A DNA stretch of 25,830 bases from an uncultured Lachnospiraceae bacterium. Lineage in GTDB: Bacteria; Bacillota; Clostridia; Lachnospirales; Lachnospiraceae. The notes beneath the pieces are model-generated. The model searched no databases. It saw nothing but the letters and a program-made list of their open reading frames with translations, and was not told the origin of the DNA. The position numbers were made by a program, and so were the translations under genes. The DNA lies in the NCBI GenBank assembly GCA_910577655.1, contig CAJTOW010000053.1:1-25830 (forward strand), read 5' to 3'. Shown here one piece after another: positions 1-6,700 of this stretch (positions within the stretch are counted from its first letter, which is position 1; each line of letters begins with the position of its first letter).

Positions 1-246
1 AAGCAGAAACGTCTGCTGGAAAAACAGAAACAGATGATCGGACAGAATGAGAAAAGGATAGCACAGAACGAGAAAACAATAGCACAGAACGAGAAAACAA
101 TAGCACAGAACGAGAAGACGATAGGACAGAATGAGAAAACGATAGAACAGCTGAGAAGGGAGGTAGAGCAGAAGGAAAGAGAGGCGGAGCAGCAGAAAAG
201 AGAGGTGGAACGTCTGAAGGCCCTGCTGGAGCAGATGCAGGGATAG
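1..246 (+). CDS. 3' end of a coiled-coil protein (5' truncated by window edge)
   Basis: The reading frame is open from base 1 to a TAG at 244-246, so this is the C-terminal ~81 residues of a longer protein. The residues are almost all K, E, Q, R and N, with an aliphatic residue about every seven positions, which predicts a continuous coiled coil. It contains heptad repeats of the type IAQNEKT and ends in ERLKALLEQMQG. Tails like this are common on Lachnospiraceae Rpn / PD-(D/E)XK nuclease-like 'putative transposase' proteins, but the diagnostic N-terminal domain lies outside the window, so that identity is a guess. An ATG at 34 is in frame but is probably internal, because coding character extends upstream of it. 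It converges on amrS, whose stop lies 5 bp away. Confidence 0.6.
   Translation, partial: KQKRLLEKQKQMIGQNEKRIAQNEKTIAQNEKTIAQNEKTIGQNEKTIEQLRREVEQKEREAEQQKREVERLKALLEQMQG
37..141 (+). repeat. 21-bp in-frame tandem repeat, five copies
   Basis: Five consecutive 21-bp units start at 37, 58, 79, 100 and 121. The second and third are identical (ATAGCACAGAACGAGAAAAC plus A). The first, fourth and fifth differ at a few positions, mostly synonymous or conservative. Each unit encodes one heptad (I-G/A-Q-N-E-K-x). A unit equal to one coiled-coil heptad can change in copy number without breaking the frame or the helix register. Confidence 0.9.
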
Positions 247-251
247 TCCCT

Positions 252-1085
252 TCAGCAATTTCCAACAAATACATAATCCAGATATTTTCTGGCGGTCTTT
301 GCCAGATGGTGTACCTGACTGATATCCGTAGCTTCCCGGTCCACCATATGGTATCTTGGAAAAAATCTGGTAACATGCAGAGGAATCTCTTTCCCAACAG
401 AAGCGATCCATCTGGCTTCCTTCTCCATATCCTCTGCCTTGTCATTCTCCCCAGGCACGATCAGAGTCGTAAGCTCCACATGACACGCCGAAGCGGCCTG
501 GGTGATGAATGCCTTGACAGTCTCCAGATCACCGCCAAGCTTCCGGTAATATTCCTGGGTGAAGCCCTTCAGGTCAATGTTCATGGCATCAATATAAGGA
601 AGCAATCCGTTCAATACTTCTCTGGAGGCTGTGCCGTTGGTCACCAGTACACTGACCATGCCGGATTTTTTTACCAGCTTTGCCGTATCCCGCACATATT
701 CCCAGCCGACCAAAGGTTCGTTATAGGTAAATGCCACTCCAATGTTGCCCAGCTCTCTGCACTTTAAGGCTTTGTCTGCCAGCATATCAGGGGATACCCA
801 TACGGAATCCCGGTTCTCCTGCCCTTGTCCGGTCATGGAAATCTCATGGTTCTGGCAGAAAGGGCACCGGAGATTACATCCATAACTTCCCACGGACAAA
901 ACCAGGCTTCCCGGGTGAAACATTTTCAAAGGCTTTTTTTCAATGGGATCCAGGGCCAGAGCTGTGACTTTTCCATAATTGTCACACCGGATTGTCCCGC
1001 CCTGATTCATCCGTGCCCCGCAGATCCCCTTCTGGCCGTCTTCCAGGACGCAGTGATGCATACACACCTGACAAACTGTTTTCAT
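252..1085 (-). CDS. amrS: AmmeMemoRadiSam system radical SAM enzyme (AmrS)
   Basis: A 277-residue radical SAM protein. The [4Fe-4S]/SAM motif is CNLRCPFC (C70, C74, C77; CX3CX2C). An N-terminal cysteine set, C5-x2-C8-x3-C12 and C22, is typical of AmrS-like, pyruvate-formate-lyase-activase-related proteins and may bind a second metal. Further family motifs are DPIEKKPL before the cluster, TYNEPL, and NIDLKGF. The start is set by GGAGTG seven bases upstream of the ATG. The gene follows the MEMO-AMMECR1 fusion on the same strand across a 149-bp gap that carries a Family 2 palindromic repeat. The three proteins define the AmmeMemoRadiSam set, whose bacterial reaction is unknown; modification of a protein or small molecule is usually supposed. 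Confidence 0.9.
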   Translation of the reverse strand: MKTVCQVCMHHCVLEDGQKGICGARMNQGGTIRCDNYGKVTALALDPIEKKPLKMFHPGSLVLSVGSYGCNLRCPFCQNHEISMTGQGQENRDSVWVSPDMLADKALKCRELGNIGVAFTYNEPLVGWEYVRDTAKLVKKSGMVSVLVTNGTASREVLNGLLPYIDAMNIDLKGFTQEYYRKLGGDLETVKAFITQAASACHVELTTLIVPGENDKAEDMEKEARWIASVGKEIPLHVTRFFPRYHMVDREATDISQVHHLAKTARKYLDYVFVGNC

Positions 1086-1156
1086 AGAAATTCACTCCGT
1101 CACTCCGTATTATCATATCCATATTAAGTAATACCAGCAGTGAGAACAAAGAACAG

Positions 1157-1222
1157 GTTACTGTTTACGGGGCGCGTCTTCTTGTCTGGTGTAGCCGGAC
1201 AAGAAGCATCGGGCGTCCACCC
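1157..1222 (+). repeat. Family 2 palindromic repeat, copy A
   Basis: A 66-bp unit from GTTACTGTTTACGGGG to GGGCGTCCACCC. It is centred on a hairpin whose right arm is GCCGGACAAGAAG. It matches the reverse complement of 8692-8757 over its full length and 25777-25830 at 45 of 54 positions. It lies between amrAB and amrS, so it would be present in their shared transcript. Confidence 0.85.
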
Positions 1223-1228
1223 GCTGTG

Positions 1229-1244
1229 GAAAACTTAGTGGCCG
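1229..1244 (+). repeat. Family 1 fragment at the 3' end of amrAB
   Basis: GAAAACTTAGTGGCCG matches 15 of 16 bases of 6516-6531 inside the full Family 1 copy. About 40 bases on, TGATGCCGTA also echoes the TGCCGTAA of that copy. The stop codon of the MEMO-AMMECR1 gene (1235-1237, minus strand) falls inside this block. Because it directly follows a Family 2 unit, the two families may be nested here. Confidence 0.5.
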
Positions 1245-2671
1245 CGGGTCTGGCCCGTTTCAGATGGGCAGACAGATGGCTGATGCCGTACCACCTCAAA
1301 CCGCTCCAGCTCCACATCTTCCTCATCCCCGATTCCTGCCTTCTGTTTTGCTATGGCGATCTGCTGCCGGACGTGATCCACGCCCTCCAGATCGGGGAGC
1401 AGAAGGCCTCTTCTGGTTCCGTTGGTGACAATTACCCCATACCGTTTCACATCCAGCTGCTCCGGAGAATCAATCCTCTCTGCATCCCCCAGCACATCTA
1501 CACTGATGACCAGACGCTCCAGTTCCTTTGGCTGTATGGGAGAGAATCTGGGATCCTGGGAACAGGCGCTGACTGCATTGTAAATAATCTCTTCTGCCAG
1601 ACATGTCTGCACCGCCTGGATCGTTCCGATACATCCCCGGAGTCTGCCATCCTCCTTGATGGAGACAAAGGCACCTGCCCTGCGTTGGCGCAGGTCCTCT
1701 GAAAGATCCTCCAGCAAGGCCGGTATCTTTCCCGTTTTCACATAAGTATCTATGGTTTTTCGGGCCAGTTTCACATATTCATCTTCCCCGGCCCTCAAAG
1801 CTGCCAGACGTTCTCTTTCTTTCCTTTCATACTGTACAAGAAAATCCCTTTCCGCATCTGCGCCTGACACCTGGTACATACATATCCCATATCCAACTCC
1901 AAAAGGGCCTTCATGGGAAAGCTTGTCTGTCTTTACCGCCAGTCTGTCAAGTGCCCCCGCCATCATGGTAAATGAACGGTGGCCGCACTCGGCGGCTTTT
2001 TCACAGAAATCTTCGGCAAATTCCAGAAGCTCCCCGAAAGCCCCCCGCCCCATCACATCCATGATCCGGCTGTCATACTCTGGCCCTTCTTTTTGGAAAC
2101 CATAAGGTCCATCTTCCTTAAGCTTGTGGGATAAGTCGCCGCTGCCGATGATCACCACATTCTTATTCAGAAGCTCTGCTGTCTGCTGGATACATAGTCC
2201 CAGCTGGTAATGCATGGCAAGGGAAAGGCCTGACAGGCCGATCCGGACCAGCTCATAGTTATCCAGGTATTGGTTGACAAAGTGGAGTGGAACCATGGTC
2301 CCATGATCCAGTCTTCTGTCCTGGCTGCCCCGTACTCCCAGGGTGCCCGCCGCCAGCCCCTGGGCCTCTGCCTGCCGGCACAGTTCCTGGACAAATCTCG
2401 TGTCATAGGTCACATGGAACCTTACCTGCTCAGCCCCAAACTGTCCAAAATCTCCATCAGCCCCGTCTCCTGGGGATATGTGGAAATAATCGGCATACAT
2501 AACCTGGTGGGGAGAGATGACCACTATGGTATCTGGTTTCAGACTTCCGATTTTCTCCGCCGCTTTCCGGTATGCGTCAATGGTACTCTGGATTGCGCTT
2601 TCTGTCCCTTTTCCTATATCCGGTATGATAAGGGGCGGGTGGGGGACCATATATGCTGCTAAGACTGCCAT
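1235..2671 (-). CDS. amrB-amrA: AmrB-AmrA fusion: MEMO domain plus AMMECR1 domain
   Basis: A 478-residue fusion. Residues 1-~270 are a MEMO domain, related to class III extradiol dioxygenases. It begins MVPHPPLIIPDIG (H11) and carries ISPHQ, LDHGTMVPL and IGSGDLSH, the expected positions for metal-binding histidines. Residues ~285-463 are an AMMECR1 domain with the hallmark LRGCIGT at 344-350. Many genomes encode AmrA and AmrB separately; fused forms are known. The last 15 residues (464-478, QPSVCPSETGQTRGH) lie past the usual domain end and are encoded by DNA that resembles Family 1 repeat. GAGGAGG lies 9 bases before the ATG. A promoter is visible upstream, and amrS follows on the same strand. 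Confidence 0.9.
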   Translation of the reverse strand: MAVLAAYMVPHPPLIIPDIGKGTESAIQSTIDAYRKAAEKIGSLKPDTIVVISPHQVMYADYFHISPGDGADGDFGQFGAEQVRFHVTYDTRFVQELCRQAEAQGLAAGTLGVRGSQDRRLDHGTMVPLHFVNQYLDNYELVRIGLSGLSLAMHYQLGLCIQQTAELLNKNVVIIGSGDLSHKLKEDGPYGFQKEGPEYDSRIMDVMGRGAFGELLEFAEDFCEKAAECGHRSFTMMAGALDRLAVKTDKLSHEGPFGVGYGICMYQVSGADAERDFLVQYERKERERLAALRAGEDEYVKLARKTIDTYVKTGKIPALLEDLSEDLRQRRAGAFVSIKEDGRLRGCIGTIQAVQTCLAEEIIYNAVSACSQDPRFSPIQPKELERLVISVDVLGDAERIDSPEQLDVKRYGVIVTNGTRRGLLLPDLEGVDHVRQQIAIAKQKAGIGDEEDVELERFEVVRHQPSVCPSETGQTRGH

Positions 2672-2734
2672 GTTCAGACCTCCTCAATCGACATTCCAAT
2701 ATTATGTTTCCTGATTGTGATATCCATGAGACCA

Positions 2735-2764
2735 ATTATATCATCTGAGCCAGCCTCTTGTAAA
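2735..2764 (-). promoter_or_regulatory. Sigma-A-type promoter for amrAB-amrS
   Basis: On the minus strand, TTTACA (2764-2759) and TATAAT (2740-2735) are separated by 18 bp, about 65 bases upstream of the amrAB start. Confidence 0.6.
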
Positions 2765-2853
2765 CCTGAATAAAGGCTGCTGTTCATAGAGTGGTTGTTC
2801 CAGAGCTGGTGTAACAAACATGGAAATTTTAAGAGGAATTTTAAGAAAGTCTA

Positions 2854-2882
2854 TTCCATCCGGAAGGCCATTGTAATATAAT
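2854..2882 (+). promoter_or_regulatory. Probable promoter of the orphan gene at 2911
   Basis: A perfect TATAAT lies at 2877-2882. The matching -35 position (2854-2859, TTCCAT) is weak. The distance to the ATG is 28 bases, which leaves room for the AAGGTGA ribosome site and a short leader. Confidence 0.45.
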
Positions 2883-2910
2883 AGAGCCAGAAAAAACTGA
2901 AGGTGAGCAG

Positions 2911-4044
2911 ATGATTAATACAATTTATTTTTTTGCCTCAAAAGAAGATATCTGCAATATTTTTCATAAGATTGAGAAGGAATCGGATATCAAATATTGT
3001 ATGACAGTGGTGGATAAAAAAGCCGGTGAAAAAGGGATGCCGGAGATGGAATTTGATACCATTGAAGAGATTGCAAAGGACTGTCATGGGAGCCATATGA
3101 TTCAGCCCTTTTATCTGATTGCACCTAAAACCGAGGTTATGAAAACATATCGGCAGGCCTTAAAAGACCGGGACGATATCGAGCGATACTGCATGAGCTA
3201 TACGGAGAACGGAAACAGCGTCATGCTGAAGGGCATGCGCAAACATGAGGATTTGACCTTTGATTATTATGTACATATTGACAGACAGATGGAAACGGAA
3301 TTTTCCGCCCTGCTTTTTAAAAAAATTGTGCGGGAAGTGAAACGAAATTGTGTGAGGATAACATACAGCACTCCTGTTTATATAGGAAAAGAGATGTATA
3401 AAAGCAAAAAGGAACTGGTTTTTTCCGGGGAGCGATGTGGATGCATTACCGTGACGGAAGCGGATGAGGTCAAAGAATGGTATCGAAACCCGAATGTCAG
3501 GGCATTTGCCGATCAGCCTTTTGCGGAACAGATATCCTTTTTACGGGATGTATTTCAGGGGAAAGTATTGAAAAACTATAGAGAGGAAGAACAGAATTTC
3601 TCGGAGGACTTCCAGATGTACAGGGTGGCTTCATCGCAGGTCTGGAAAATAAAAGACCTGTCCCTTTTGAAAGACGTATTTGGTTTGTTTGACGATGATG
3701 TTAAGACTCCCTCTCCTCCCGGCACTTCAACAGCCATGGAATATCTGTGTGAAGCATCCATTTTCGTGGCATCAGCACAAAAGCCGGACGGAATCCGGAT
3801 TCTGTCAGACTTTTTATGCCAGATACCGGAAAGGGGCTATCACTGTGGCTGTGAAGGCATTGTCAGGCTCCTGTTAAAGAAGAAATATTTTGAAAAATTC
3901 AGGATGAGTATGGAAGATGTGTCAGAGGACACAAAGAAATTGATAAAAAAGATACTGGAAGGTTTAACTGATAAAAATACAAAGAATCAGAGAAAGGAAC
4001 TGATTGAAATGCTGGATTCTTGTAACAGTTCAGATACCCCTTGA
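2911..4044 (+). CDS. Orphan protein of unknown function, AT-rich gene
   Basis: A 377-residue protein that I do not recognise. No signal peptide or membrane segment is apparent, so it is probably cytoplasmic. The first ~260 residues look mixed alpha/beta with charged loops. Residues ~270-370 look helical (STAMEYLCEASIFVASAQ, RLLLKKKYFEKF, TKKLIKKILEG) and could be a HEAT-like or helical-bundle domain. The ATG is preceded by AAGGTGA. The DNA is much more AT-rich than its neighbours (16 G+C in bases 2941-3000 by hand count), which suggests recent acquisition. The last residues, NSSDTP, and the TGA stop lie in a Family 1 repeat remnant, so the native C terminus may have been replaced. The gene stands alone between amrAB and fchA. 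Confidence 0.7.
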   Translation: MINTIYFFASKEDICNIFHKIEKESDIKYCMTVVDKKAGEKGMPEMEFDTIEEIAKDCHGSHMIQPFYLIAPKTEVMKTYRQALKDRDDIERYCMSYTENGNSVMLKGMRKHEDLTFDYYVHIDRQMETEFSALLFKKIVREVKRNCVRITYSTPVYIGKEMYKSKKELVFSGERCGCITVTEADEVKEWYRNPNVRAFADQPFAEQISFLRDVFQGKVLKNYREEEQNFSEDFQMYRVASSQVWKIKDLSLLKDVFGLFDDDVKTPSPPGTSTAMEYLCEASIFVASAQKPDGIRILSDFLCQIPERGYHCGCEGIVRLLLKKKYFEKFRMSMEDVSEDTKKLIKKILEGLTDKNTKNQRKELIEMLDSCNSSDTP

Positions 4045-4052
4045 ACTGTTAC
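4022..4052 (+). repeat. Family 1 remnant forming a perfect 11-bp hairpin
   Basis: GTAACAGTTCA (4022-4032) and TGAACTGTTAC (4042-4052) are perfect inverted repeats with a 9-base loop. Bases 4022-4047 are identical over 26 nt to the reverse complement of the right end of the full copy (6582-6607). The stop codon of the upstream gene (4042-4044) is the start of the right arm. No T tract follows immediately, so intrinsic termination is uncertain. Confidence 0.8.
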
Positions 4053-4240
4053 GGATTCTTTTCAAACGATTCCGTCTATGCTATACTATGGAAAAGCAGG
4101 GTCAGACTTTCTATAGTCAGATGGACGGCACAGGAACAATCGCATCTTCCCATAAGCTGTACAGGTTTCAGACGGCGGCCCATCTGGATGATTATCACAA
4201 GTTATATGCAGCATCAAAAATAGAGAAAAGGGGACAGAGA

Positions 4241-4870
4241 ATGATCGAAAAACAGCTGATTGGTGAGTGGACAGATACCCTGGCATCCAGAGCGCCGGTG
4301 CCGGGAGGCGGCGGCGCGTCGGCCCTGGGCGGGGCTTTGGGGGCAGCCCTGGGCCAGATGGTGGCGAATCTGACCGTAGGCAAGAAACGTTATGCAGACG
4401 TGGAGGAGGAGATGCAGCAGAGTTTGGCGGTCCTGGGCCGTCTGCAGACAGAGCTTCTGGATCTGGCGGATCAGGACGCCCAGGTCTTCGCGCCTCTGGC
4501 GGCTGCCTACAGTATGCCCACGGATACCCCGGAGCAGAAGGCCAGGAAGGAGCAGGTGATGGAGGAGCGGCTTCTGGCGGCAAGCCTGGTGCCTCTGGCC
4601 ATGATGGAGAAGGCTGCCCAGGTGCTGGAGATTCTGGAGCAGCTGGAGGCTAAGGGAAGCCGTATGGCTATATCCGACGTAGGCGTGGCTGTCCAGTTCG
4701 CGCGGACTGCCCTGACCGGAGCAGTGATGAATGTCTATATCAATACGAAATCCATGAAAAACCGGGAAAAGGCCGGGGAGCTGAACAGGAAGGCAGACCG
4801 GCTTCTTGAAGAAGGGATCCAGAAGGCAGACACGGTATATGACCAGGTCCGCCAGCGTCTCCAGGGGTAA
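4241..4870 (+). CDS. fchA: Methenyltetrahydrofolate cyclohydrolase / cyclodeaminase-family protein (FchA)
   Basis: A 209-residue protein of the formiminotransferase-cyclodeaminase C-terminal family (FTCD_C). The N-terminal signature SRAPVPGGGGASALGGALGAAL is followed by the helical fold expected of FchA, including VANLTVGKKRY, and a C-terminal helix of K, E and R. FchA converts 5,10-methenyl-THF to 10-formyl-THF in the cytoplasm. The start at 4241 (MIEKQLIGEW) is chosen from homology to the family N terminus and the upstream AGGGGA; an in-frame extension further upstream lacks conserved features. folD begins 38 bp downstream, making a two-gene operon. A TATACT at 4082-4087 is a possible -10 element. 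The alternative activity, formimino-THF cyclodeaminase, is less likely because no glutamate formiminotransferase or histidine-degradation gene is adjacent. Confidence 0.85.
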   Translation: MIEKQLIGEWTDTLASRAPVPGGGGASALGGALGAALGQMVANLTVGKKRYADVEEEMQQSLAVLGRLQTELLDLADQDAQVFAPLAAAYSMPTDTPEQKARKEQVMEERLLAASLVPLAMMEKAAQVLEILEQLEAKGSRMAISDVGVAVQFARTALTGAVMNVYINTKSMKNREKAGELNRKADRLLEEGIQKADTVYDQVRQRLQG

Positions 4871-4908
4871 GCACTTATGGGTAATTCATGGACAAGAAGG
4901 AGGAAAAT

Positions 4909-5760
4909 ATGATCACATTAAAGGGGGCAGATGTTTCTGCCAGAATAAAGGAAGAAGTCCAGGACGCCCTGGAGAAGCTGGACGGCATAGTGCCTCAGCT
5001 TGCCATTGTGCGGGTGGGAGAGAACCCGGATGACGTGTCCTACGAGCGGGGCGCCACCAGGCGTATGGAGAAGTTCGGTCTGGGGGTCCGGTCCTTTGTA
5101 TTCCCGGCAGATATCAGCCATGAGGCATTTCGGGAAGCCTTTGTTAAGATCAACCAGGATCCGGAGGTTACGGGGATTCTCCTTCTGCGTCCGCTTCCCA
5201 AGCAGATCCGGGAAAAGGATATCATGCAGGTCATGGATCCGGACAAGGATCTGGACGGCATCTGCCAGGGAAATATCGCCAGGGTTTTTGCCGGGGATGA
5301 GAGCGGGTTTGCACCCTGCACCGCAGAAGCAGTGGTGGAGGTGCTTAAGGCCAACCGGATTCCTATTACCGGCAAGCGGGTCACCATTGTGGGACGCAGC
5401 ATGGTGGTAGGGAAGCCCCTTTCCATGCTGATGCTGAAGGAAAATGCCACCGTCACTATCTGTCACACCCGGACTGCGGATCTGAAAGCCGCCTGCAAAA
5501 ACGCAGAGATCCTGGTGGCGGCAGCCGGTCGGGCGAAGATGCTGGACGCAGAATATGTGGGAAAGGGCGCCATTGTGCTGGATGTTGGCATCAATGTAGA
5601 TGAGAATGGAAAGCTGTGCGGGGATGTGGACTTTGATTCCATCCATAACGTGGCATCCATGGCCACCCCGGTACCAGGCGGTGTCGGGGCAGTGACCACA
5701 GCGGTTCTGGCCAAGCATCTGTTGCGGGCAGCATTGCGGAAAAGCAAAGAACAGAAATAG
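4909..5760 (+). CDS. folD: FolD-family methylenetetrahydrofolate dehydrogenase, cyclohydrolase residues missing
   Basis: A 283-residue FolD-family protein. I chose the ATG at 4909 (MITLKGADVS), because AAGGAGG lies just before it; an earlier in-frame ATG at 4888 would place that site inside the gene. The NADP-binding region VGRSMVVGKP (161-170) and the C-terminal PVPGGVGAVT are intact, so dehydrogenase function is likely. In the active site, the usual Y-x3-K is Y45-E-R-G-A49, and the usual VQLPLP is LLRPLP, with L93 where Q is expected. The aspartate in KDLDGI (D116) is kept. Spacings (44 and 23 residues) equal those of E. coli K54, Q98 and D121, so the substitutions are not alignment slips. 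Cyclohydrolase activity should be lost, and the upstream fchA probably supplies it. Confidence 0.88.
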   Translation: MITLKGADVSARIKEEVQDALEKLDGIVPQLAIVRVGENPDDVSYERGATRRMEKFGLGVRSFVFPADISHEAFREAFVKINQDPEVTGILLLRPLPKQIREKDIMQVMDPDKDLDGICQGNIARVFAGDESGFAPCTAEAVVEVLKANRIPITGKRVTIVGRSMVVGKPLSMLMLKENATVTICHTRTADLKAACKNAEILVAAAGRAKMLDAEYVGKGAIVLDVGINVDENGKLCGDVDFDSIHNVASMATPVPGGVGAVTTAVLAKHLLRAALRKSKEQK

Positions 5761-5925
5761 CCGGAAGCCAGCGGCCGACTGGCCCGGACTGTGAGTGTGC
5801 AAAGAACAGAAATGGCCGGAAGCCAGCAGCCGGCTGGCCCGGACTGTGTGTGTGAAAAGAATAGAAATGGCCGGAAGCCAGCTGCAGACGGGTCCGGACT
5901 GTGAATATGCATAAAAAGGATGGAG
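5761..5925 (+). repeat. 55-bp tandem repeat, three copies, after folD
   Basis: Three units start at 5761, 5816 and 5871, each beginning CCGGAAGCCAGC. The final bases of folD (AAAGAACAGAAATAG) match the end of the first unit, so the array began by duplicating the folD 3' end. Units 1 and 2 contain the hairpin arms GCCAG...CTGGC; unit 3 has lost them. The array fills the gap to the acetyltransferase gene. Confidence 0.9.
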
Positions 5926-5932
5926 AAGTAGC

Positions 5933-6430
5933 ATGGAGATACGGAAAACACAGCCAGAAGACTTAGACCAGATTCTGGCCCTCTACGAGCAGGCCCGCCA
6001 GTTCATGCGGGAGCATGGCAACCCGGACCAGTGGGGGACTGCCCACCCGCCGGTGGAGCAGGTGGAAGCGGACATCCGGGCCGGAAAGAGTTATCTGTGC
6101 GTGGAGGACGGCGAGGCTCTGGGAGTTTTTTATTTTGCCAATGAGGTGGAGCCGGATTACGCGGAGATCTATGAAGGCGCCTGGCTGGATGATGCCCCCT
6201 ACGGCGTCATGCACCGGGTGGCCTGCCCCGGAAAGAAAAAGGGTGTGGCCAGCTTCTGCGTGGCCTGGTGTCTGGAGCAGAGCAGAGGCAACCTGAGGAT
6301 CGACACCCACAGGGACAATCTTCCCATGCAGGGGATGCTGGCCAAGAACGGTTTTACCCGGTGCGGGCTGATCCATATCTATAATGGAGAAGAACGGATC
6401 GCTTACCAGAAAAAAGAAAAGCGGGGGTGA
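5933..6430 (+). CDS. GNAT-family N-acetyltransferase
   Basis: A 165-residue protein. It begins MEIRKTQPEDLDQILALYEQAR, the usual GNAT strand-helix opening. It ends with RIDTHRDNLPMQGMLAKNGFTRCGLIHIYNGEERIAYQK, the late GNAT motif in which an asparagine-containing helix precedes the KNGF strand. Transfer of an acetyl group from acetyl-CoA to a small molecule or protein amine is inferred; the substrate cannot be read from the sequence. The central region GVMHRVACPGKKKGVASFC corresponds to the pyrophosphate-binding loop but departs from the usual Q/R-x-x-G-x-G/A. A purine-rich GGAGAAG precedes the ATG. It could be transcribed from fchA-folD through the 55-bp array. Confidence 0.8.
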   Translation: MEIRKTQPEDLDQILALYEQARQFMREHGNPDQWGTAHPPVEQVEADIRAGKSYLCVEDGEALGVFYFANEVEPDYAEIYEGAWLDDAPYGVMHRVACPGKKKGVASFCVAWCLEQSRGNLRIDTHRDNLPMQGMLAKNGFTRCGLIHIYNGEERIAYQKKEKRG

Positions 6431-6471
6431 TGTTCCAGAGCTGGTATCTGCCGGCTGGGGGAAATAACCTG

Positions 6472-6607
6472 GTAGCAGTTCAGATAGGTCTGCGCACTCG
6501 CTGCGCTGACCGTACGAAAACGTAGTGGCCGGAGGGCATCTGCCTCATCGCGTAGCGATTCTCATGGGCAGATGCCGTAATAGTTCAAGGGGTATCTGAA
6601 CTGTTAC
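6472..6607 (+). repeat. Family 1 repeat, full copy 1
   Basis: A 136-bp element bounded by GTAGCAGTTCAGATA (6472-6486) and TATCTGAACTGTTAC (6593-6607), inverted repeats at 14 of 15 positions. Inside are hairpins: GGTC-T-GCGC / GCGC-T-GACC (6487-6511); GGCATCTGCC / GGCAGATGCC (6535-6544 with 6567-6576); and, nested within the latter, ATCGC-GTA-GCGAT (6547-6559). It has no open frame of note. It resembles a MITE or a structured RNA. It shares its termini and blocks such as TGACCGTACGAAA with 23532-23685. Confidence 0.85.
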
Positions 6608-6667
6608 ATAACCTGTAACAAAAAATAAATATTTTATTATAATTTAATAGAATTATAACCCGGGACA

Positions 6668-6690
6668 TGGTATAATCGAAAAATCGGGAG
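6668..6690 (+). promoter_or_regulatory. Extended -10 promoter for the cytidylate-kinase-like operon
   Basis: TGG followed by TATAAT (6671-6676) is an extended -10 element; no good -35 is seen at the usual distance. It lies 64 bases past the end of the Family 1 repeat, and GGGAGG (6685-6690) is the ribosome site for the ATG at 6701. Confidence 0.55.
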
Positions 6691-6700
6691 GTACAAATGC

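Noticed and set aside
2799..2812. GTTCCAGAGCTGGT shared with 6431-6444 as a further repeat family
   Set aside because: A 14-base match is about what chance gives in a window this size, and the flanks do not align.
5761..5925. CRISPR array at the 55-bp repeats
   Set aside because: The units are contiguous, with no spacers and no cas genes nearby.
4918..5951. Long minus-strand open frames opposite folD and the 55-bp array
   Set aside because: They are shadows of GC-rich folD codons, with no ribosome sites or recognisable domains; part of one protein is just the translated repeat.
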